64,000 nucleotides of DNA, from contig NZ_CP195793.1 in the NCBI RefSeq assembly GCF_051466335.1, positions 2,604,001-2,668,000 on the forward strand. The letters are read 5' to 3'. Source of the DNA: Planctomicrobium sp051466335. Lineage in GTDB: Bacteria > Planctomycetota > Planctomycetia > Planctomycetales > Planctomycetaceae. The position numbers were made by a program, and so were the translations under genes. The notes beneath the pieces are model-generated. The model was not told where the DNA came from and did no database searches. It was given only the letters and a program-made list of their open reading frames with translations. Positions 59,225 through 64,000 of the stretch are shown here, piece by piece (position 1 is the stretch's first letter; the number at the start of each line of letters is the position of its first letter).

Positions 59225-60016
59225 ATGTCTGATTCCATGACTGACTCCGATTCGATCCAGAAACAGATCCAGCCGTTCATTGATAAATTGCTGGCTCATC
59301 CGCTTTACGAGCATGTTCACACCGTTTCACGTCTGCGCATTTTTATGCGAGAGCATGCCTTCGCTGTCTGGGACTTTATGACCCTGCTAAAGCGTTTACA
59401 GCAGGATATTTGCGGCACACGCCTGCCTTGGGCTCCACCTGTTCAGCCCAACTTGGCCCGTTTCGTCAACGAGATCGTTTTGGGCGAAGAATCAGACACG
59501 CATCTTCAGGGCGGGTTCACCAGCCATTACGAATTATATGTTGGAGCGATGGATCAACTCGGGGCGGACACCCAACCAATCCGTTCGTTGGTTCAGTCGG
59601 TGCGAGCTGGTGAACACGTTGAGGCGGAACTGGAAACGCTACCCATTCGTGACGAAACAAAAGCATTCGTAAAATTCAATTTGCGCATGGCTGGGATGGG
59701 AAGCCCTTGGGAAGTGGCTGCTCTCTTCTGCTTCGGCCGAGAAGACATCATTCCCGAAATGTTCGACCGATTGCTTCAACCTATTTCCAATGAAGATCTT
59801 GGGGCGGAGTTATTCGCCTACTATCTCCAGCGGCACATCGATCTGGACGGGAACGAACACGGCCCGCTATCGCGGCGTCTGCTGGCGACGCTCATCGATG
59901 GCAATGAACTCCGCATGGCGGAAGCGGTCGCAGCCGGCCAGCAGGCGATTGAAAATAGAATCAAACTCTGGGATGGCATTTTGCACGAAATTCAGACTAC
60001 AGAAGAGAAGAGCTGA
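59225..60016 (+). CDS. DUF3050 domain protein (heme-oxygenase-like fold)
   Basis: A 263-residue protein matching DUF3050. Blocks: PLYEHVHTVSRLRIFMREHAFAVWDFMTLLKRLQQ, then GTRLPWAPP, LGEESDTH, GFTSHYELYVGAMDQLGA, and a HIDLDGNEHGPLSRRLL helix. The conserved His and Glu in EHAFAVWDF, EESDTH, SHYELY and DGNEHG are consistent with a di-iron heme-oxygenase-like (HDO) site. The reaction is not known to me. The gene is monocistronic; ATG 59225 or 59237 may be the start, without a clear ribosome binding site. Confidence 0.88.
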   Translation: MSDSMTDSDSIQKQIQPFIDKLLAHPLYEHVHTVSRLRIFMREHAFAVWDFMTLLKRLQQDICGTRLPWAPPVQPNLARFVNEIVLGEESDTHLQGGFTSHYELYVGAMDQLGADTQPIRSLVQSVRAGEHVEAELETLPIRDETKAFVKFNLRMAGMGSPWEVAALFCFGREDIIPEMFDRLLQPISNEDLGAELFAYYLQRHIDLDGNEHGPLSRRLLATLIDGNELRMAEAVAAGQQAIENRIKLWDGILHEIQTTEEKS

Positions 60017-60299
60017 ACGTAGTGTCTGACCTCTTGGCTGGTGCAACTTCGTGACTTCCCGTGCTTATGAGTGGAAGTTTTTCGGCGTCTTGGATGCTGT
60101 CGCGCAGATTCCTCTCAATGATTGACCAGTTGTTGCGTTTTTAAACGCGTAGGGAGGGATGGTTGAGAGGATTGTGCGGTTTGCTATGTCCAATTTCGTA
60201 CCGGGAAACACGCAAATTTCAGAAAGGTGACCGCAATTTTCCAGAAGGTAAAGCAAATTTTGGTTGAACGAGTCGGGCAAGAAAATCGAGTCAACCTCT

Positions 60300-61757
60300 A
60301 TGTCAACAACTTCCGCCGAGATCGATAGGTTGCTGCAGAGTTTTGGATTTGCATCCGGTGCCGCGTCGGGCCGACGAGCTGGGCAGAATGAATCCCCTTC
60401 GATCCAGGCGAGCGAACGACATTTTCAAACCGAGGTTCAAACAACCTCGAAGGCCATCGATGATCAGCAGTCCAATACACAGTCGGCAAATGTTCAAAAC
60501 GGGGCGCCACCGCGTTTCGTCCCGGTCGCGCCTGATCGCCTCATCGATTCCGGTTTGAACTTCACTGAAGTCAGCGACCTGATCTTGAAGTCTCTCAATT
60601 TGAGAGGGCTCGAGACGGGGTTTAATCTCGCCCGATTTTCTGGTTTGAAATTTCCTCTGATCGAGGGAGTTTTGCGGCAACTGAAAGTTGATCGTCTTGT
60701 CACCTACAAGAACTCGACCGCCGGCGGAGACTACGTCTACGAACTGACGGACCTCGGTCGCGAACGTACCCGCTCGCTGCTTCAAACCTGCAGCTACCTA
60801 GGCACTGCCCCGGTCCCGCTTGATAAGTACATTCTCAGCGTCAAAGCTCAGTCTCTCGAAGGTCGGAAGCCACCGCTCGCCTCGATTCGTGAGGCGTTCA
60901 AAGATCTTGAAATGAATGAAGCGATTCTTTCCAAGGTCGGTCAGGCGATTCACTCTGGGCGAGGGATGTTCCTGTATGGTGCTGCCGGTAACGGGAAGAC
61001 CAGCATCGCTGAGAGAATTACTCGTTCATTTGGCGATTCCATCTGGATTCCCAAAGCTATCATCGCGGCCGGAGAGATTATTCGCGTCTTTGATCCGAAC
61101 CGTCATAAACCCGTGCCTGTCGGAGGTTCCGATCCAGATGTCGTTGATGGACGCTGGGTGCAGATCGAACGTCCGACAGTGGTCGTCGGGGGCGAACTGG
61201 GGATGGACAATCTCGAAGTGACGTACATGCGGCGTGCCGGTGTCGGCGAGGCTCCACTTCAGCTGAAAGCAAATTGTGGAACACTCCTCATCGACGACCT
61301 GGGCCGCCAGCAGATGAGTATCGATCAGTTGTTGAATCGCTGGATTGTCCCGCTCGAACAACGGCATGATTACCTGCATCTTGAGAGCGGGCGAACGATT
61401 CAGGTCCCGTTCGATCAGTTGATAATCTTCTCGAGTAATCTCGAACCGAAAGATCTTGTCGACGAGGCATTCCTCCGCCGAATTCCCTACAAGATTGAGA
61501 TTATTAATCCAGTGGAATCCGAGTTCCGTACACTCTTCACCAAGGTTGCCGAAAAGTTGGCGTTCACTCTCGAATCGGGGAGCATCGACTACCTGGTTCA
61601 GAAGCACTACATCGCTAGCGGTCGAGAATTTCGGTACTGCCATTCACGCGACTTATTGCGACAGATGGAAAACCGATGCACGTTGCACGGATATCCTCGC
61701 GTTGTGAATCAGGAATCGATAGACGAAGCCGTCTCGAACTATTTCGCGATTATGTGA
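60300..61757 (+). CDS. AAA+ ATPase of planctomycete type
   Basis: A 485-residue protein. The first ~75 residues are low-complexity (Gln, Ser, Asn). A helical segment follows (LIDSGLNFTEVSDLILKSLNLRG) and a winged-helix-like part (PLIEGVLRQLKVDRLVTYKN, YVYELTDLGRERTRSLL). The AAA+ module is at about residues 200-400: Walker A LYGAAGNGKTS, Walker B GTLLIDDLGRQ, sensor-1-like IFSSNL, and arginine-rich FLRRIPYKIEI. These resemble planctomycete ATPases found near pilus or secretion genes, but no such gene is adjacent here, so the target is unknown. ATG 60300 is preferred; an in-frame TTG at 60264 is possible. Confidence 0.75.
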   Translation: MSTTSAEIDRLLQSFGFASGAASGRRAGQNESPSIQASERHFQTEVQTTSKAIDDQQSNTQSANVQNGAPPRFVPVAPDRLIDSGLNFTEVSDLILKSLNLRGLETGFNLARFSGLKFPLIEGVLRQLKVDRLVTYKNSTAGGDYVYELTDLGRERTRSLLQTCSYLGTAPVPLDKYILSVKAQSLEGRKPPLASIREAFKDLEMNEAILSKVGQAIHSGRGMFLYGAAGNGKTSIAERITRSFGDSIWIPKAIIAAGEIIRVFDPNRHKPVPVGGSDPDVVDGRWVQIERPTVVVGGELGMDNLEVTYMRRAGVGEAPLQLKANCGTLLIDDLGRQQMSIDQLLNRWIVPLEQRHDYLHLESGRTIQVPFDQLIIFSSNLEPKDLVDEAFLRRIPYKIEIINPVESEFRTLFTKVAEKLAFTLESGSIDYLVQKHYIASGREFRYCHSRDLLRQMENRCTLHGYPRVVNQESIDEAVSNYFAIM

Positions 61758-61824
61758 TCCAAACGCCGCACTCTCCGACGAAGTGACGGAAGATCTGAAC
61801 AAGACGGCTTCGCCGATAAAAATC

Positions 61825-61863
61825 AAAAGGCTCAGCTTGAGATCTCTCATGCAGAGCCTTTTT
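61825..61863. terminator. Bidirectional terminator between the AAA+ ATPase and hemL
   Basis: An aaaaggctc / gagcctttt stem with a 20-base imperfect inner part has A and T runs on opposite flanks, between two convergent genes. Confidence 0.75.
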
Positions 61864-61932
61864 GCTTTGGTACTCCGCCGTATGGAGGGATGTTGTCACA
61901 CATCGCTGATCTAGTCGGCTGATGCCAGCTTC

Positions 61933-63219
61933 TTACAACGTCGCGGCCACTTCCTTGGCAGCAGCGAGAGTCGCCTGCAGATTCTCTTCTGTATGCTCGA
62001 CTCCGACGAAATTGGCTTCGAACTGGCTGCAAGGAAGATAGATTCCGCGGTCAAGCATTCCGTGGAAGTACTTCGAAAACCGATGCGTGTCGTTCTTCGC
62101 GGAAATCGTGTAGTTGATGACGGGTTCTGGGTTGAAGAACACTGTGAACATGCTGCCGACTCGCGGGATTTGCGTCGGAATCCCAGCAGCGTCGAAGATC
62201 TCTTTCAGTCCCAAGCAGAGCGTCTCGGTGTACTTCTCAAGTTGAGGGTAAGGATTTGTTCTTTTCAGGACACTCAGCGTTGCTACCCCGCTTGCCATTG
62301 CTAACGGGTTGCCGGACAGTGTGCCTGCCTGATAGACCGGTCCCAGCGGGGAGATCTGATTCATGATGTCCGCTCGCCCACCATAGGCGCCAACGGGCAG
62401 TCCACCCCCGACAATCTTGCCGAGAGTCGTTAAGTCTGGAGTCACGCGGTACCGCTCTTGAGCTCCACCATAGGCGAGTCGGAAGCCAGTCATCACTTCG
62501 TCGCAGATAAAGACACTGCCATATTCCGAACACAAATCACGGCAGGCTTCAAGAAATCCCGGTTGTGGAGCGACAACGCCCATGTTGCCGACGACAGGTT
62601 CAAGTATTACGCAGGCGATACGATCTCCCAATTTGGAGAATGCTGTTTCGAGTGCTGGAATATCGTTGTATTCCAGTGCCAGAGTATCCTTCGTGCTGCC
62701 TTTCGGAACTCCTGGGCTGGAGGGCATACCCAATGTGAGCGCCCCGCTCCCCGCCTGAACGAGGAGGCTGTCAGCGTGACCATGGTAGCAGCCGACAAAT
62801 TTGATGATGACATCACGTCTGGTGTAACCACGAGCAAGTCGGATGGCACTCATGGTCGCTTCTGTCCCTGAGCTGACCATGCGGACTTTTTCGATCGACG
62901 GCACAGCGTCGACAATCATCTCCGCAAGGGTCGACTCAATCTCAGTAGGAGCACCGAAGCTGGTGCCAGTCTCCAGAGCCGATTGAATCGCTGCAGTGAC
63001 TTCAGGGTGTCGATGACCGAGGATGTGTGGTCCCCAAGAGCCCACGTAGTCAATGTACTCGTTTCCATCCCGGTCGTAGAGATATTGTTTGTCTCCTCTG
63101 GCAATGAAGACTGGCGTTCCGCCAACTCCCCCAAACGCTCGTGCAGGACTGTTGACTCCACCCGGAATGACAGCCTGTGCCCGTGAGAATTCTTGTTCGC
63201 TTTGTGTATGAGAAAACAT
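61933..63219 (-). CDS. hemL: Glutamate-1-semialdehyde 2,1-aminomutase
   Basis: PLP enzyme that converts glutamate-1-semialdehyde to 5-aminolevulinate, the first committed step of tetrapyrrole (heme, B12) synthesis by the C5 route. The 428 residues contain the class III aminotransferase blocks IPGGVNSPARAFGGVGG, YVGSWGPHILGHRHPEV, MVSSGTEATMSAIRLARG and CDEVMTGFR. The PLP lysine is in TLGKIVGGGLPVGAYGG, and the C-terminus has CSQFEANFVGVEHTEENL. Length is the normal ~427. AAAAGAG precedes the ATG by 7 bases. The other hem genes are not in the window. Confidence 0.96.
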   Translation of the reverse strand: MFSHTQSEQEFSRAQAVIPGGVNSPARAFGGVGGTPVFIARGDKQYLYDRDGNEYIDYVGSWGPHILGHRHPEVTAAIQSALETGTSFGAPTEIESTLAEMIVDAVPSIEKVRMVSSGTEATMSAIRLARGYTRRDVIIKFVGCYHGHADSLLVQAGSGALTLGMPSSPGVPKGSTKDTLALEYNDIPALETAFSKLGDRIACVILEPVVGNMGVVAPQPGFLEACRDLCSEYGSVFICDEVMTGFRLAYGGAQERYRVTPDLTTLGKIVGGGLPVGAYGGRADIMNQISPLGPVYQAGTLSGNPLAMASGVATLSVLKRTNPYPQLEKYTETLCLGLKEIFDAAGIPTQIPRVGSMFTVFFNPEPVINYTISAKNDTHRFSKYFHGMLDRGIYLPCSQFEANFVGVEHTEENLQATLAAAKEVAATL

Positions 63220-63384
63220 GCGTCTCTTTTATTTCAATTTGCTGAGTTTCACCGCCATTGGGATATGTCCGAATGGCAGTGAAACTCAAATTCGAATACA
63301 GGAGAGTTTGACATCCCGGCGACGATAGAGACAGTCTCCACGCGATTTGCTGCTAACTATCCTCTGACAGTCCGGAAATCAGGG

Positions 63385-63975
63385 CTATTTCCGCTTTAAT
63401 ACCATGTCGATGCAGAATACCGCACCGAGTATCAGAATTCTGAGCGGATTGTCTGGCGGTACACTGTCGGAAATCTTCACGACGTAATTGTCAGCACCCG
63501 TGAAGAGTTCTTTGCCCATTCCGCTCCACTTCTTGGTGACCTCAGCGAGCACTTGTCCTTCATGTTTGAACTGAAAGTTCCAGCCAGTGAGTGACCCTTG
63601 GAGCTCGCAGAGCGGTTGACCGTCTGCGCCATTTACTGTGAAAGCGCCGCCGATTGTGAACAACTTCTGCTTGAACCCACCCATTACGTCTTCATCTTCA
63701 TCCAAGACGCTGACTTTCGAAAGGAACAGGTTGACCCCACGCGTCACTCTGAGAATTGGCTCTCCATCTGGAGTTGTGACGTGAATATCAAACGGCGTGA
63801 ATTGGCGCCAGTCTGAGAATCGGAGCAACTTGGTAATCGTTCCTAAATGTGGCTCGCGGCAGTGGATGATCACTTCACCAGTGCTCGGATCGTACACGTC
63901 GAAATTGCATGCCGACTTGAAAAATCCGACGTGCTCTTTAACGAGATAGAGGTTTCTGGAAAGAATGGGGTGCAT
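63385..63975 (-). CDS. LURP-one-related/phospholipid scramblase-like protein
   Basis: A 196-residue protein of the LURP-one/scramblase-like (tubby-fold) family: VYDPSTGEVIIHCREP, IHVTTPDGEPILRVTRG, LSKVSVLDEDEDVMGG, NFQFKHEGQVLAEVTKKW, and a single hydrophobic C-terminal stretch (LRILILGAVFCIDMVL), where tubby-like proteins bury a helix. The biochemical role in bacteria is unknown; lipid-related roles are inferred from fold. The start ATG has AGAGA upstream. It lies 165 bases upstream of hemL on the same strand, with no clear sign of co-regulation. Confidence 0.85.
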   Translation of the reverse strand: MHPILSRNLYLVKEHVGFFKSACNFDVYDPSTGEVIIHCREPHLGTITKLLRFSDWRQFTPFDIHVTTPDGEPILRVTRGVNLFLSKVSVLDEDEDVMGGFKQKLFTIGGAFTVNGADGQPLCELQGSLTGWNFQFKHEGQVLAEVTKKWSGMGKELFTGADNYVVKISDSVPPDNPLRILILGAVFCIDMVLKRK

Positions 63976-64000
63976 TCAATGTCTCTGGCTGAACTGAGGG

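Overview
The window looks like an ordinary chromosomal stretch of a planctomycete, most likely of the Planctomycetaceae (Gimesia/Rubinisphaera-like). This is an inference from gene content. It carries two DUF1559 'prepilin-like' proteins, a Tat-exported Gfo/Idh/MocA dehydrogenase, a DUF1080 domain fused to an FKBP, a large secreted HExxH metalloprotease of the DUF4953/DUF5117 type, a BlaI-M56 pair, and a proline/glutamine-rich secreted protein, all families abundant in that phylum. GC is moderate, genes are mostly in short or single transcription units, and convergent gene ends are often separated by strong bidirectional hairpin terminators. I saw no phage, insertion sequence, CRISPR array, rRNA or convincing tRNA.

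Layout. 1-11.9 kb: a truncated polytopic membrane protein, a dicarboxylate/cation symporter, a secreted repeat protein, an adenylate-forming enzyme, a lone GspF-like protein converging on a GT-C membrane protein, a PhoR-like kinase, a DUF58 protein, peptide deformylase with an acidic tail, and a small unknown protein. 12-22.4 kb: an NtrC-like regulator without the GAFTGA loop, an AraC regulator divergent from a Tat-dependent oxidoreductase, TruD, a P5C dehydrogenase, an M24 peptidase and a secreted unknown. 22.5-36.7 kb: an MMPL/RND exporter, a DUF971 protein, MoaA, a lipoprotein, a PilZ protein, a secreted metalloprotease, an HAD phosphatase, PlsY, an SDR, PurB and a DgkA-like protein. 36.9-45.7 kb: TrmB, a trans-sulfuration PLP enzyme, a DUF1559 protein, BlaI-M56, an isoprenylcysteine-methyltransferase-like protein, UppP, then a cobalamin riboswitch leading into a DUF1559 protein and a small lipoprotein. 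45.8-64 kb: the leftward cluster RimO - YnfA-like - PgsA - RlmI-like, a glucan phosphorylase, an ABC permease/ATPase pair, the DUF1080-FKBP fusion, an RsmC-like methyltransferase, an alanine-type aminotransferase, a DUF3050 protein, an AAA+ ATPase, HemL and a LURP-one/scramblase-like protein.

Functional themes are envelope lipid metabolism (PlsY, PgsA, UppP, DgkA-like, MMPL exporter), tRNA/rRNA/ribosomal-protein modification (TruD, TrmB, RlmI-like, RsmC-like, RimO, Def) and cofactor synthesis (MoaA, HemL). The observation I would follow first is the class-I-type cobalamin riboswitch at about 44063-44248. Its downstream unit is not a known B12 transport, synthesis or B12-independent isozyme gene. 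It is a DUF1559 pseudopilin-like protein followed, one base later, by a 99-residue lipoprotein. This suggests an undescribed B12-responsive cell-surface module. Other points of note are the GAFTGA-less NtrC-like regulator, the DUF1080-FKBP fusion, the acidic tail on deformylase, and a possible start-less small membrane ORF at 33378-33560.
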